Source: Yersinia entomophaga
GTDB lineage: Bacteria; Pseudomonadota; Gammaproteobacteria; Enterobacterales; Enterobacteriaceae
Direction: 5' to 3'
Length of the DNA stretch: 64,000 bases
Assembly (NCBI RefSeq): GCF_001656035.1
Contig: NZ_CP010029.1
Span: 3,904,074 to 3,968,073 of the forward strand
Position 1 is the stretch's first letter. Every line of letters begins with the position of its first letter. Of this stretch, positions 52,952 to 63,442 are shown in pieces. The translations under genes and the position numbers were made by a program. The notes beneath the pieces are model-generated. The model had not been told where the DNA came from. It did not search any database and worked only from the letters and a program-made list of their open reading frames with translations.

Positions 52952-53367
52952 TAGCGGCTTAAACGGCGCATACGCTCAGATGGCGTAATGATGTCGGTAA
53001 TACGTACGCCGTATTTATCCGCAACCACTACCACTTCACCTTGCGCTATCAGGTAACCGTTAATCAGGATATCCAGCGGCTCACCAGCCAGACCATCCAG
53101 AGAAACCACTGAACCTTGCGATAGGCGCAGCAATTCTTTGATGGTCATTTTGGTGCGGCCCAGCTCTACGGACAGTTTTACCGGAATATCAAGAATCAGA
53201 TCGATTTCCTGCAAATTGCCAAGTGCGTCCGGTGCCTCCAGCGATTTGAATACGCCTTCAGTTGTTGCCGTTGGTTTTTCTGTCGCTTGCTGCTCGTTAA
53301 ACGCATCAGCCCACAGATCATCCACGGATTCCTTTCCATCGCCAGACGGCAGCTTAGGGTCACTCAT
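52951..53367 (-). CDS. fliN: Motor switch protein FliN
   Basis: The 138-residue C-ring subunit has an acidic N-terminal tail (DDLWADAFNEQQ) and the SpoA domain with LILDIPVKLSVELGRTKMTI and PLDILINGYLIAQGEVVVV. The ATG at 53367 (MSDPKLPSGD) is preceded by GAGGAAC; an ATG at 53382 inside the fliM end would add five residues. It binds FliM and FliH, linking rotation and export. Confidence 0.95.
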   Translation of the reverse strand: MSDPKLPSGDGKESVDDLWADAFNEQQATEKPTATTEGVFKSLEAPDALGNLQEIDLILDIPVKLSVELGRTKMTIKELLRLSQGSVVSLDGLAGEPLDILINGYLIAQGEVVVVADKYGVRITDIITPSERMRRLSR

Positions 53368-54364
53368 TGGGCTGTTCCTCATTTAGAGCATTCAAAATAG
53401 GGTTAATCAGATGTTCAACACGAAGGGCGTATTGCCCGTTCAGAGTACCGTACTGGCTGGTTAGCACCGGTACGCCATCAACGTGGGCGATCAGCCGGTC
53501 TGGCTTATCTATCGGCAATACATCGCCCGGTTTCAGTTTTAAAATCTGAGACAAACGCAGCGAGATCTCGGCAAAATTGGCCACCAGCTCCAGCTCGGAG
53601 TGTTGAACCTGTTTTACCAACGTTTCGCGCCAGTGGGTGTCTTCCTGACGTGAGTTTTCCAGCGGCGGATTGGTCAATAGCTCGCGCAGCGGTTCGATCA
53701 TGGCGAAAGGAATACAGATATTGAATTCGCCGCTTAGCGCGCCGATTTCCACGTGGAATGGCGTGGTGACCACGATGTCGTTCGGCGAGGTAGTGATGTT
53801 GGTAAATTTCACCTGAATCTCGGAACGGACATATTCCACGTCGATCTTGTAAATGGCGGCCCAGGCGTCGCGGTAGGCGTCCAGCGCCAAACGCAGCATG
53901 CGGGTAATCACCCGTTGTTCAGTATGGGTAAATTCGCGGCCTTCCACTTTAGTCGGGAAACGGCCATCCCCGCCGAACAGGTTATCGACGGCGATAAACA
54001 CCAAACTTGGCTCAAACACAAATAGGGCAGTGCCGCGCAGCGGTTTGAGATGTACCAGGTTCAGGTTGGTTGGCACCGGCAGGTTACGGGCAAATTCATG
54101 GTAAGGCTGGATTTTAATCGGGCCTACCGTGATGTCCGGGCTACGACGGAGCAGGTTGAACAACCCCATGCGGAACTGACGGGCAAAACGCTCGTTAATG
54201 ATCTCCAGCGCGTGCAGACGCTCACGCACCACGCGGCGCTGGGTTGTCGGATCGTAAGGCTTAACGTCACTGTCACTGCCGACTATGGCAACCGGCTCAT
54301 CGTTTCCGCTGTCGCCGTTTAACAGTGCGTCAATCTCTGCTTGTGAAAGTATGCTGTCGCCCAT
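53360..54364 (-). CDS. fliM: Motor switch protein FliM
   Basis: The 334-residue protein is the same length as E. coli FliM. The N-terminal CheY-P-binding peptide is present (DSILSQAEIDALLNGDS). The middle domain has the FliG-binding GGxG region (DNLFGGDGRFPTKVEGREFT), and the C-terminal SpoA-like domain follows. It sits between FliG and FliN in the C ring. It overlaps fliN by 8 nt. Confidence 0.96.
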   Translation of the reverse strand: MGDSILSQAEIDALLNGDSGNDEPVAIVGSDSDVKPYDPTTQRRVVRERLHALEIINERFARQFRMGLFNLLRRSPDITVGPIKIQPYHEFARNLPVPTNLNLVHLKPLRGTALFVFEPSLVFIAVDNLFGGDGRFPTKVEGREFTHTEQRVITRMLRLALDAYRDAWAAIYKIDVEYVRSEIQVKFTNITTSPNDIVVTTPFHVEIGALSGEFNICIPFAMIEPLRELLTNPPLENSRQEDTHWRETLVKQVQHSELELVANFAEISLRLSQILKLKPGDVLPIDKPDRLIAHVDGVPVLTSQYGTLNGQYALRVEHLINPILNALNEEQPNE

Positions 54365-54369
54365 AATGA

Positions 54370-54840
54370 TTATCGCAGTATGAATGCGGTAAACAGCACG
54401 TCGCTGATTACCTGATTAGGTTGACCTTTAACCATTGGCGGGCTGAGGACGGTTTTGATTTGCGCCATTAACCGCTGTTTGCCTTCTTCGTTCGCCAGGC
54501 TTTCGGCAGTCTGGCGAGACAGCAACAACAGCAGACGGCTGCGAACTTCCGGTAAATAGTCGTTCAGCGCGCGACGGGTATTCTCGTCTGGCAGGCGCAG
54601 AGTCAAACCGATGTACAGCACGCGATCCAGGTTGTTGTCCGGCGTGATCAGATTAACGGTAAAGGTATCAAGCGGCATAAAGACCGGAGCCACAGGGACA
54701 GGTTTAACGTTCGCAGGCTTGCTGTTGTGCAGTACCCACCAGCTATAGCCGCCGCCCGCAGCAGAAGCCACGGCAATCAGTACTAGCAGAATCACCCAGA
54801 TTGAACTTTTACGCTTGGCCGGGATGGTGTTATCAGACAT
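54370..54840 (-). CDS. fliL: Stator-associated membrane protein FliL
   Basis: The 156-residue single-pass inner-membrane protein has its helix at about residues 14-35 ([20 protein letters not shown]) and a periplasmic stomatin-like domain with [20 protein letters not shown]. It surrounds the stator and supports swarming torque. It heads fliLMNOPQR on the minus strand, 195 bp from fliK. Confidence 0.94.
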   Translation of the reverse strand: MSDNTIPAKRKSSIWVILLVLIAVASAAGGGYSWWVLHNSKPANVKPVPVAPVFMPLDTFTVNLITPDNNLDRVLYIGLTLRLPDENTRRALNDYLPEVRSRLLLLLSRQTAESLANEEGKQRLMAQIKTVLSPPMVKGQPNQVISDVLFTAFILR

Positions 54841-54876
54841 GGGGAAGACAAATTCCTGTTTCGTGTATCTGCATAA

Positions 54877-54942
54877 TAACGCGGGTATGACTCGTTGACG
54901 GATGTCGCCACCTTGGCAACTTCTGACAACCTACCCGCGTTA
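54877..54942. repeat. 11-bp inverted repeat between fliK and fliL
   Basis: TAACGCGGGTA and TACCCGCGTTA are perfect arms 44 nt apart, with an inner GCC/GGC stem. The whole spacer could fold into one structure. It may terminate, attenuate or process the fliFGHIJK transcript before fliL. Confidence 0.65.
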
Positions 54943-55035
54943 AACGAATAATGGTGATGATTATCCCGCGTATCACCGCCGGCAATAGGCAGAATAGGTG
55001 GGAAAAAACGGCCTACCTCGCCCGTTTGTTCAATT

Positions 55036-56409
55036 TTAGGCGAAAATATCAACACCGCCGTTGCCGGATGCTAAAGATTGCAGTGCGGCTGGCGTCACCA
55101 ACGGTGTCAGAGAATCAGCCGATTCAGCGTTTTCGCCGTAAGCAGGCTGGCCATTAGCCGCATAGTTTTGCTGATTTTGTTGATGCTGCTGTTGCTGAGC
55201 CTGCTGCCACTGAGACGATCCTTCGCTACTGACACTGCTCTGGCCCAATTGAATCCCACTTTCAGCTAAAGCATGACGCAGCCCCGGCAGAGCGGCTTCT
55301 AGCGCGGCGCGAACCTGACCGTGAGCTGAGGCGAAGTGCAGCTGCGCCTGATTATCTTCGATCTTCAGACTGATTTGCAGCGCGCCCAATTCCTGCGGAT
55401 GCAAACGCAGTTCGGCATTTTGCTGGCCGTTGCGGCTAAACATTAATACCTGCTGGCCTAACGCCTGCTGCCATTCCTGACTGCCCAACTGAGCGCTCAA
55501 ATGGCCGGCAACCGGGGCGGAAGCAAGGCCGCCGGTAGGCGCAGCCATGATTGGGCTGGAGACCGGCGGTAATGAAGGGGTGATAGCGCTGGTTAACAAG
55601 GCTTTCTCGCCGCTATTGACTGCTTCTGTCGGGGCGATTAACGCACTCAGCGCAGCGGTTTTATTGGCGGCGATGGCGCTGTTGTCCTGTGTCTGACCGG
55701 TAGGGCGGTTCTGACGCAGTTCTACCTTTTCGGTTTTGGTTTTTACCTCGGCCAATAGGTTATTCGCGGGGTTACCACCCTCTTTTTTACCGTTACTCAA
55801 AGTGGTACTCAACAGCGCGCCCAGCTCTTTATCCTGACCGGTTAAGCCCAGCAGACTGCCCAGCGCTTCGCCTTTACCTGCGGGGCTACTTTTGGAGCCA
55901 GCATTCAGATTATCCTGTGCGGTCAGCCCTGATTTCAGGCTGTTACCGCTTGCCAGTGTAGTCGCTACCTGATGGGGCAACATCGCCAGCAAAGTATGTA
56001 ATGGGTTCAGGTCGGGTTTATCGCGCTGAATTTCCAGTTTTTGATCGTCTTCTGGCGTTGTTTTCTTGCCATGAGACTCGCCTGTCTGACCTGCGGCCGT
56101 TAATCCTGCCGGCAGGGTCGCGGTGATATCACCCAATGCGGCCAGCAACTGGTTAAGCTTGCTACTGCCTTGGCTGGTTTTATCCCCTTCGACATCGGCA
56201 ATGTTACCGGTGACGGCGGCTAAAGAAGATTTCAGCGCTTTGGCATCGGCGGCATCCAGCTTCTGAGCCAATTGGCTCAATTGGCCGCCTAGCAGCTCGG
56301 CAAAATCCGCCGGTAAACCCGCATCGCTGAATAACGCAGCGATAGAAGAAGACGCTGCACCCTCAGTTTCGGTTGGTGTCGCAACACCGGGCAGTACAGA
56401 CAGATTCAT
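55036..56409 (-). CDS. fliK: Hook-length control protein FliK
   Basis: The 457-residue molecular ruler is longer than in E. coli (375). The N-terminal and middle parts are low in conservation and rich in Ala, Leu, Gln, Ser. The C-terminal substrate-switch domain is clear: LRLHPQELGALQISLKIEDN and LRHALAESGIQLGQ. A Gln-rich linker follows (about residues 403-413). FliK measures the hook and then acts on FlhB. The start overlaps the fliJ stop (ATGA). Confidence 0.94.
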   Translation of the reverse strand: MNLSVLPGVATPTETEGAASSSIAALFSDAGLPADFAELLGGQLSQLAQKLDAADAKALKSSLAAVTGNIADVEGDKTSQGSSKLNQLLAALGDITATLPAGLTAAGQTGESHGKKTTPEDDQKLEIQRDKPDLNPLHTLLAMLPHQVATTLASGNSLKSGLTAQDNLNAGSKSSPAGKGEALGSLLGLTGQDKELGALLSTTLSNGKKEGGNPANNLLAEVKTKTEKVELRQNRPTGQTQDNSAIAANKTAALSALIAPTEAVNSGEKALLTSAITPSLPPVSSPIMAAPTGGLASAPVAGHLSAQLGSQEWQQALGQQVLMFSRNGQQNAELRLHPQELGALQISLKIEDNQAQLHFASAHGQVRAALEAALPGLRHALAESGIQLGQSSVSSEGSSQWQQAQQQQHQQNQQNYAANGQPAYGENAESADSLTPLVTPAALQSLASGNGGVDIFA

Positions 56410-56852
56410 GAATTCAGGCTCCTTTGTGAGCTGCGCTGGGCAAACTCATCCATCAATTTTTGATCCATACGGTTTTCATGGTGACGCTGGGTGGTTTCCG
56501 CCCGTTCCTGCAAGGTTTCGAACGCGTTGAGGCGTTGCTGTTTCTCTTGCCAGTGCTTGACGGCTAAATCGACGCGCTGATTCCATTGCAATAGCTGCTG
56601 CCGGTGCTGATCGATTGCCAATTCCAACGTCTGAATAAACTGCTGATAATTCTGCCAGGTTGAGGAGGCCATCCCGTCGGATAAGGTATCGTTCAGCTTG
56701 ACCCGATATTCATCCTGATAGTTGAGCAACATATTCAATTGCTGCTCGGCTTGCAGGTACGATTGACGCACCTGTCCCAACTGTGTACTGGCCTTTTCGA
56801 CGGCCTTCTGCGCCAAGTCGCGCAGGGTAACGAGAGGTGATTGACTTTTCAT
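56406..56852 (-). CDS. fliJ: Flagellar export chaperone FliJ
   Basis: The 148-residue coiled-coil protein has AEQQLNMLLNYQDEYRVKLND and WQNYQQFIQTLELAIDQHRQ matching E. coli FliJ (147). It is the stalk of the FliI ATPase ring. The ATG at 56852 has AGGA upstream; an ATG at 56864 adds four residues and overlaps that site. Confidence 0.94.
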   Translation of the reverse strand: MKSQSPLVTLRDLAQKAVEKASTQLGQVRQSYLQAEQQLNMLLNYQDEYRVKLNDTLSDGMASSTWQNYQQFIQTLELAIDQHRQQLLQWNQRVDLAVKHWQEKQQRLNAFETLQERAETTQRHHENRMDQKLMDEFAQRSSQRSLNS

Positions 56853-56906
56853 CGTATTCCTCATCTATTACGGAATGAAGATTGGCGTCAGTGAGCTGAC
56901 GGCCAA

Positions 56907-58271
56907 TCAGCCGGGAAACAGCGCCTTCAGATGCTGACAGGCATCCTCATAGCTACTTCGCTCAAACATTCCTTGCTGCAAGAAGGTTTCCATCTGGGGG
57001 TAAAGCAAGATTGCGCGGTCGAGCAGCGGATCGCTCCCTGCCGCGTAGGCACCGACGCTGACCAAATCGCGGTTGCGTTGGTAGCTCGCCAGTAACTGTT
57101 TGAACTGACGAACTTTGCTGTAGTGATCCTCATCAATCAGCGCCGTCATGGCTCGGCTGATGGAGGCTTCGATATCAATAGCCGGATAATGGCCGGATTC
57201 GGCCAAACGGCGGGACAGCACCACGTGGCCATCCAAAATGGCGCGGGCGGAGTCGGCAATCGGATCTTGCTGATCGTCGCCCTCGGTCAATACGGTATAG
57301 AAAGCGGTGATAGAACCGCCGCCGCTGACGCCGTTACCGGCTCTTTCGACCAACGCCGGTAGCTTGGCGAAGACAGAAGGCGGGTAGCCTTTGGTGGCAG
57401 GCGGCTCGCCAATGGCCAGCGCGATTTCACGCTGTGCCATGGCATAACGCGTCAGGGAGTCCATAATCAGCAGCACATGCTGACCGCGATCGCGGAAGTC
57501 TTCGGCGATACGAGTCGCGTAAGCGGCACCCTGCATACGTAATAAAGGGGAAACGTCGGCCGGTGCGGCAATGACTACCGAACGTGCGCGACCTTCTGCC
57601 CCAAGAATATTTTCAATAAAGTCTTTTACTTCACGACCACGTTCACCGATTAGCCCGACCACAATGACGTCCGCCTGGGTATAGCGTGCCATCATGCCAA
57701 GCAACACGCTTTTACCGACGCCGGAACCGGCAAACAGACCCATACGCTGACCGCGACCAACGGTGAGCAGGGCGTTGATAGTGCGCACGCCCACGTCCAG
57801 AACCTGTTCGATAGCGGTACGCTGCAACGGGTTAACCGGCGGCGTAATCAATGGTGCGCGATAGCCGGTTTCTGGCGCGGGTAAACCGTCCAGCGGCTTG
57901 GCGCTGCCATCCAGTACGCGTCCGAGCAATTCAGGGCCGAGAGGCAGTTGTTTACTGGCGGAAGCGCCATTGGCGGTAATGCGTGCATAGACGCGCGCGC
58001 CGGGCACAATGCCTTCCACTTCTTCCAACGGCATCAAAAACAGGCGCTGGCCGTTAAAACCAACCACTTCGCTTTCTACTTCCTGCACTTCGCCGCCGTC
58101 GTGTCGTTCAATCAGGCAGGTTGCGCCAAGGGGCAATTGCAAGCCAGTGGCTTCTAAAACCAGACCGGTGGCGCGGGTCAGACGACCATAGCGCCGAACC
58201 GAAGGCGACTGAACGATTCGCTGTTCCAGTTTATCCAGTGTAGTCAGCCAGCGGCCAAGACGGGCGGTCAT
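56907..58271 (-). CDS. fliI: Flagellum-specific ATPase FliI
   Basis: The 454-residue AAA/F1-beta-like ATPase has Walker A GSGVGKS at residues 182-188 and Walker [13 protein letters not shown], with [15 protein letters not shown] between. It forms a hexamer at the export gate and unfolds or releases substrates. The ATG at 58271 overlaps the fliH stop (TAATG); the in-frame GTG/ATG stretch upstream (to 58301) lies inside fliH. Confidence 0.96.
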   Translation of the reverse strand: MTARLGRWLTTLDKLEQRIVQSPSVRRYGRLTRATGLVLEATGLQLPLGATCLIERHDGGEVQEVESEVVGFNGQRLFLMPLEEVEGIVPGARVYARITANGASASKQLPLGPELLGRVLDGSAKPLDGLPAPETGYRAPLITPPVNPLQRTAIEQVLDVGVRTINALLTVGRGQRMGLFAGSGVGKSVLLGMMARYTQADVIVVGLIGERGREVKDFIENILGAEGRARSVVIAAPADVSPLLRMQGAAYATRIAEDFRDRGQHVLLIMDSLTRYAMAQREIALAIGEPPATKGYPPSVFAKLPALVERAGNGVSGGGSITAFYTVLTEGDDQQDPIADSARAILDGHVVLSRRLAESGHYPAIDIEASISRAMTALIDEDHYSKVRQFKQLLASYQRNRDLVSVGAYAAGSDPLLDRAILLYPQMETFLQQGMFERSSYEDACQHLKALFPG

Positions 58272-58984
58272 TACAAATCTCCCGGTGCGGCCAGGCGGCA
58301 CAGCTCATGCCAACGGGTTGCGACGCTGGCATCCAGATCGCCTTCTTCCGCGCTGACTTTACAACCACCGGCGTGAATCTGGCTGTCGGCCAGCAAACGC
58401 CAACCGTGCAGGCTCAGGGTGGCGCCTAAGCGCTGCTCCACCATCGCCAAATCGTCCGGATTTACGCGCAACTGCGGTTTGCCGTTAAACATTGGCTCTT
58501 GCTGAATCAGCTGTTGGATTTGACCCAGCAGTGCGGTGCCGTCACAAATAGCCGGTTGCCCCAAAATCTGTTTCGCCGCCGTCAGCGCCAATTGCATCAA
58601 ACGAGAGGCGATGACGCTGTCGAGGGAATCGAGCGTATTTTGGAAATCAGCGACCAGCGCCTGCCAGTGAGCGGTCATCGGCTCTTGCAGTTTCTGCGCT
58701 TCCAGCAAACCTTGTTCACGCCCTTCCAGCAGCCCGGTTTGATAGCCCTGATCCAGACCTTCCTGCAAACCTTTGGCGAAACCTTGCTGCCGACCCTGTT
58801 GCTCCGCCTGCTGTTGCAAACTTTGCAGCACCTGCTGTTGGTCGGGTTCCTGTGGTTCGCCTGCTTCGTCGGTAAACTCGGTCATCGCGACTTCCGGCTG
58901 GGTAGCCGGAGCGTCATCAAACTGACTGGCGAAATCCTTGGGAGCCCAAGGCTGCCAGGGCAGGGCATTAAGCTGATCAGACAT
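58271..58984 (-). CDS. fliH: Flagellar export regulator FliH
   Basis: The 237-residue protein from the ATG at 58984 starts [18 protein letters not shown], keeping the Trp pair that docks FlhA/FliN. It has a Gln-rich coiled coil with the GxxxG-type repeats typical of FliH ([20 protein letters not shown]) and a C-terminal F1-delta-like domain ([20 protein letters not shown]). It forms the peripheral stalk that holds FliI. It overlaps the fliG end. Confidence 0.95.
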   Translation of the reverse strand: MSDQLNALPWQPWAPKDFASQFDDAPATQPEVAMTEFTDEAGEPQEPDQQQVLQSLQQQAEQQGRQQGFAKGLQEGLDQGYQTGLLEGREQGLLEAQKLQEPMTAHWQALVADFQNTLDSLDSVIASRLMQLALTAAKQILGQPAICDGTALLGQIQQLIQQEPMFNGKPQLRVNPDDLAMVEQRLGATLSLHGWRLLADSQIHAGGCKVSAEEGDLDASVATRWHELCRLAAPGDL

Positions 58985-59969
58985 AGATGTCCTCGCCGCC
59001 GCCAATTACGATCTCGCCGCTTTCCGCCAAACGACGGACGATAAGCAGGATCGCTTTCTGTTCGCTTTCCACCAGTGACATACGCACTGGCCCACGCGTG
59101 GCCAGATCGTCGCGCAGAATCTCGGCAGCACGCAGAGACATGTTGCTGAGGAAACGTTCGCGCAGAGCCTGATCCGACCCTTTCAATGCCACCAATAGGG
59201 ACTCGGAGTCGATCTCTTGCAGCAAACGCTGAATGCTGCGGTCGTCGACGCCAACCAGATTTTCGAACAGGAACATCTCGTCGATAATCTTTTGTGCCAG
59301 TTCGCCATCGTATTCGCGCATGGCGTCCATAACCGCTTCTTCCTGCTGGGTTTTCATCAGGTTGATAATCTCGGCAGCGGTGCGGATACCGCCCATTTTG
59401 CTGCGTTTGAGATTCTGGCCGTCCAACAGGTTGTTCAGCACTTCAGTCAATTCCGCCAGCGCCGCCGGTTGAACCCCACCGAAGGTGGCGATACGCAGCA
59501 TGACATCGTTGCGCAGACGTTCGTCGAACAGCGCCAGAATATCGGCAGCCTGACCGCGTTTCAGGTGAACCAAAATGGTGGCGATGATCTGCGGGTGCTC
59601 GTCCCGAATCAGATCCGCAGCCATCTGCGGTTCCATAAAGTTGAGGGTTTCCATGCCGCTGGTGGTTTCGCGAGACTCCAGAATATCTTCCAGCAGGCTG
59701 GAGGCACGTTCTTCCCCCAAGGCTTTCACCAGCACGCCGCGCAGGTATTCGCTGGCGTTGACGCTCAGCGCTGCATATTGCTCGGCGTCGTCTTCAAACT
59801 CGACTAACACGTCAATTAATTGCTGATGAGAAACCTGACGCATACTCGCCATGGTGGTACTCAGTTGCTGCACCTCCCGCGACGAGAGGTGTTTGAAAAC
59901 TTCTGCGGCGTGGTCTTCGCCCAACGTCATCAGCATGATGGCGCTCTTTTCAGTTCCGGTCAGGCTCAT
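58977..59969 (-). CDS. fliG: Motor switch protein FliG
   Basis: The 330-residue rotor protein has an N-terminal FliF-binding domain ([18 protein letters not shown]), a middle domain with the EHPQ motif ([18 protein letters not shown]), and a C-terminal torque helix ([17 protein letters not shown]) with the charged residues that meet MotA. The ATG at 59969 overlaps the fliF stop (ATGA); the upstream in-frame start at 59987 lies within fliF. Confidence 0.96.
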   Translation of the reverse strand: MSLTGTEKSAIMLMTLGEDHAAEVFKHLSSREVQQLSTTMASMRQVSHQQLIDVLVEFEDDAEQYAALSVNASEYLRGVLVKALGEERASSLLEDILESRETTSGMETLNFMEPQMAADLIRDEHPQIIATILVHLKRGQAADILALFDERLRNDVMLRIATFGGVQPAALAELTEVLNNLLDGQNLKRSKMGGIRTAAEIINLMKTQQEEAVMDAMREYDGELAQKIIDEMFLFENLVGVDDRSIQRLLQEIDSESLLVALKGSDQALRERFLSNMSLRAAEILRDDLATRGPVRMSLVESEQKAILLIVRRLAESGEIVIGGGEDIYV

Positions 59970-61693
59970 TGGTCTGTACTCATCCATTGACGAATTACCA
60001 GCGCGACAACGCGTGGATCTTTATCTGCAAGTTCGCGGATACGCTGGGCCTGAACTTCAGCGCTTACACGCTGTTGTGATTTCTTACGCAGGGCCAGCTC
60101 TTCTTTGCTCTGTTTCACTGTTTCAGCGGTTTGTGCCGTCTGCGCTGCGTTATTAGCCGCAGTAATCGCCGGATTCACTTCCTGTTTCTTAGCGATAAAC
60201 GGACGTACCAGTTTGCGCCACAGAATCCAGGCAACCAGCAGAATCAACAGATAACGACCGGCACTCATCAACTGCTCGAAGAAGGATTGTTGTTTCCAGA
60301 ACGGCAGGGCGCTGCTGGTTTCTTCGGTTGCGGTAAACGGCGTATTGACCACGTTTAGCGTATCGCCACGCGCGGTAGAGAAGCCCATGGCTTCACGGGT
60401 TAGCGCCTCAATTTGCGCCAACTGATCTTTGCTCAGCGCGATCGGCTTGCCGGTTTTCTTGTCGATATCCAGATAGTTAACCACCACGGCGACGGACAGG
60501 CGTTGCACCATGCCAGCCTGTTGCTGGGTGTGACGAATAGTCCGGTCAACTTCATAGTTAGTGGTTTCATCCCGACGACTGCTGCCCGGAACGCTATTGC
60601 GGTTGCCAGTGCCGGCGGTGTTGTTGCGGTTAGCCGCAGTGGCTGCGGCGGTATTCGCTGCTGCACCGGTAGCCCCCGGCGCTGCGCCAACTGGCGGAGT
60701 TTCAATCGGAGCAACCGGCGTGGCCGAAGGCTGATTGGATAAAGCGCCCGGAACGCCGCCGATTGGCGTGCCGCCAACCTGTTCGCTTTGGCTTAGCTGC
60801 TGTGACCGTACCGCGCCCTGTTCAGGGCGTTGGTTTGGTTTGTATTCTTCGTCCGTCTGCTCGCGGGTCGCAAAATCAACCTGCGCGGTGACCTGAGCGT
60901 GGACATTTCCGTTACCGACCATCGGAGCCAAAATAGACTCAATGCGGCGTTGGAAGCGGGCTTCCACCTCATTGGTAAATTTCAACTGAGCGGCATTCAA
61001 ATCGCGACCGGCGCTATCTGATTGCGTCAACAGGCGGCCCGTTTGGTCAACGACGGTGACGTTACCCGGAGGTAGACCGGCCACGCTGCTGGAAACCATA
61101 TAAACAATGGCGTTAATCTGGCCATCATCCAATGCGCGCCCAGGCTGTAAAGCCAGTGTGACGGAAGCCGAAGGGGATTTTTGTTCACGAACAAACAGCG
61201 AAGGCTTCGGCAATGCCAAATGAACGCGTACGTTCATGACCGGGCCGAGGGTTTCGATGGTGCGGGATAATTCTCCCTCCAACGCCCGTTGGTAGTTGAT
61301 TTGTTCACTGAACTGGCTGATGCCGAATTTTTCCTGATCCAGCAGTTCAAAGCCAACGGCACCGCCTTTCGGCAGCCCTTGCTGCGCCAGGCGCAGACGG
61401 GTTTCATGCACCTTGTCTGCCGGAATCAGCAGCGCACCGCCGTTTTCGGCAAAGCGATAAGGAATATTGAGCTGAGTCAGTTGAGTGACAATAGCGCCGC
61501 CATCGCGATCGCTCAAATTGCTGTAAAGGACGCGATAATCCGGGCTTTTCGCCCATAACATTAAGGCGACAACGATCGACACTGCGGCAGCAGCGGCGAT
61601 AAGTAACGGAATTTTTGGATTGGCGCGCAGGCGATTCAACAGCCCGCTAAAGCCATTCTCACGGTTCTCTACGCCAGTTATCGAGGCATTCAT
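59966..61693 (-). CDS. fliF: MS-ring protein FliF
   Basis: The 575-residue MS-ring protein has helices near residues 25-47 and 450-470, ring-building motifs with [20 protein letters not shown] and [15 protein letters not shown], and a C-terminal cytoplasmic end ([14 protein letters not shown]) that binds FliG. The linker near 300-370 is rich in Gly, Ala, Asn and Thr. The ATG at 61693 is favoured because CAAGG lies 7 nt upstream; an ATG two codons earlier touches that site. It heads fliFGHIJK and is divergent from fliE. Confidence 0.95.
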   Translation of the reverse strand: MNASITGVENRENGFSGLLNRLRANPKIPLLIAAAAAVSIVVALMLWAKSPDYRVLYSNLSDRDGGAIVTQLTQLNIPYRFAENGGALLIPADKVHETRLRLAQQGLPKGGAVGFELLDQEKFGISQFSEQINYQRALEGELSRTIETLGPVMNVRVHLALPKPSLFVREQKSPSASVTLALQPGRALDDGQINAIVYMVSSSVAGLPPGNVTVVDQTGRLLTQSDSAGRDLNAAQLKFTNEVEARFQRRIESILAPMVGNGNVHAQVTAQVDFATREQTDEEYKPNQRPEQGAVRSQQLSQSEQVGGTPIGGVPGALSNQPSATPVAPIETPPVGAAPGATGAAANTAAATAANRNNTAGTGNRNSVPGSSRRDETTNYEVDRTIRHTQQQAGMVQRLSVAVVVNYLDIDKKTGKPIALSKDQLAQIEALTREAMGFSTARGDTLNVVNTPFTATEETSSALPFWKQQSFFEQLMSAGRYLLILLVAWILWRKLVRPFIAKKQEVNPAITAANNAAQTAQTAETVKQSKEELALRKKSQQRVSAEVQAQRIRELADKDPRVVALVIRQWMSTDQ

Positions 61694-61991
61694 ACGCATT
61701 CCTTGCCAGGCTGGACAACGTTGACGTTAGTATTTGTGTAAGTAGTGTATCGAAACAAAACAGACTCCCTGGTACGTAAGCGACAAAGCAGCAATCGCCG
61801 GTCTCCCCTTTTATGGGCATGCCATTATTTGTCGGATTAAGGGAATTTGATGAGTCAATAAGGCGATGTTTTTGTATCTAATTAGCCGGTTTAGCTAAAA
61901 AATGATGTGTTAGGGTGTCAGCCTGAAAATACCAATCTGTGCCGGGCTTAAAGAATATCCGTCCTGAGCACGCGCTTTTTACTGAGGTTTT

Positions 61992-62303
61992 ATGTCCATT
62001 CAAGGTATTGAAGGTGTTTTGCAACAAATGCAGGTCAGCGCATTACAGGCGGCAGGAACGGCCAAAGTGCTGCCGGCTGAGCCGGGTTTTGCCAGCGAAC
62101 TGAAGGCCGCACTGGGTAAAATCAGTGAAGTGCAGCAAACGGCTCGTACTCAGGCGCAGAATTTCGAACTAGGCAAACCGGGCATTGGTTTAAACGATGT
62201 GATGGTCGATATGCAAAAATCCTCAATCTCCATGCAAATGGGAATTCAGGTACGTAATAAGCTGGTTTCGGCCTATCAGGAAGTGATGAATATGGGCGTT
62301 TGA
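61992..62303 (+). CDS. fliE: MS-ring/rod junction protein FliE
   Basis: The 103-residue basal-body protein (E. coli 104) has [22 protein letters not shown] split across its middle and the conserved [20 protein letters not shown] end. It links the MS ring to the rod and is an early export substrate. GAGG lies close to the ATG. It is transcribed alone from the divergent control region shared with fliF (298 bp, promoter not resolved). Confidence 0.95.
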   Translation: MSIQGIEGVLQQMQVSALQAAGTAKVLPAEPGFASELKAALGKISEVQQTARTQAQNFELGKPGIGLNDVMVDMQKSSISMQMGIQVRNKLVSAYQEVMNMGV

Positions 62304-62413
62304 TGGCAACGCAGCTATTCAGATGATGCTTGCCCATAAAATAAGGTTGAGAGCAGAAAAGTTATTTTCATGGATATAATGGACTAAGATAATTAACTAA
62401 CAAGGATGAATGT

Positions 62414-62506
62414 ATGAGTAAGAATCAAAGAATTGCTATGTTTGCGGCCATAGGTGGCGTTGGTTATCTGGTATGGTACGTAATTAAACATACTACGGGA
62501 TTATAA
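62414..62506 (+). CDS. Putative 30-residue membrane peptide
   Basis: The frame begins MSKNQRIAMFAAIGGVGYLV and ends HTTGL. A basic N-terminus is followed by one hydrophobic stretch of about 16 residues (AMFAAIGGVGYLVWYV), fitting a single-span membrane protein. AAGGA lies 7 nt before the ATG and a TATAAT at 62375-62380 lies upstream. It stands 110 bp after fliE. I recognise no family. The start signals make it more likely than chance, but expression is not shown. Confidence 0.55.
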   Translation: MSKNQRIAMFAAIGGVGYLVWYVIKHTTGL

Positions 62507-63442
62507 TTTTCTATTATTATTGGCTCCCCACTTGTCATCAATGCTACTGGTAGCTCCGAACGATAGGGCTGCCCGAGTTGATCATTATTTTTCTATTTAT
62601 GTTATGACGCTTAGCAAAACGCTGATTTCCTAGCGCCACTGAAATGCTTTTCCCTGAATGACTCCACATTGTCATAGGATAATGTGGAGTCATTCAGGGG
62701 GGCTATTCGACGTAATCCTGCTGTCAGCTTCCGGACAATTCATATAACCCTGTTCTACTGCCTGATTATAACGGTTTAAGGCGACGAAGAACGGTGAGCG
62801 ATGGCCATCTTTCCGTTAAGTATCATGAAGGCAATCCCCTCTTATCTTACTGATTATCATCATGATATACGGTGTCCCGCCGGTGTTTATCCCCGATTGT
62901 TTAGTGGCTTAGGTAGTGAAAATCGTCGCCTGAACAACGGGCAGAGAATCATATTAAAAGAAGCCTAGGCAGCAGGCGCTTAATATCGGAATAGCCAGTA
63001 ATGATATGTGGCGTATGATATTAAATATCCTTAATTTAAATTTCGATTAATCTTTCGTTTAACTGAATTTATTAATCAAGCCTCAATTAATCAACGGAGT
63101 TTCCGCAGTAAGGACTCAATCAGTCAGCAGGAAAGCCTTATATTATAAAGCGTCGCTATTATATGTGTTGGCGTCTATTATTTATATGTTTGTTTATTTC
63201 AATTAATGTTAAATAAGAATGGCCAATTAACATGAAAGGAACAGCTATAGTCGAATGCTATATTCGACATGATTTAATTGATTTTTTGTACATCCTTTAA
63301 TTACATTCATTTTAGTGATAATGGGTGGAGTCTAGGGATATTGTCATGCCACAGTTAAAACTCACTATTTGTTATCAACACAATTGTTGTATTAATCAAT
63401 GCTGTGTTTACATACAAATCTTGGAATAAAAAGGATGAATCC
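62507..63442. other. Spacer between the flagellar island and the nuclease gene
   Basis: No intact gene. It holds the 19-bp perfect inverted repeat at 62652-62699. A 43-codon minus-strand frame ends in the hairpin (TGA at 62690-62692, opening after a stop near 62821) and contains GHRSPFFVALNRYNQAVEQG; it has no start codon near its beginning and may be a remnant. From 63000 on the sequence is very AT-rich, fitting promoter DNA for the nuclease. Confidence 0.5.
62652..62699. repeat. Perfect 19-bp inverted repeat with 10-nt loop
   Basis: CCCTGAATGACTCCACATT and its exact reverse complement flank GTCATAGGAT. No U-tract follows on either strand, so it is not a plain terminator. It could be an intergenic palindrome of a repeat family, the end of a mobile remnant, or a structured RNA. 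Confidence 0.9.
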
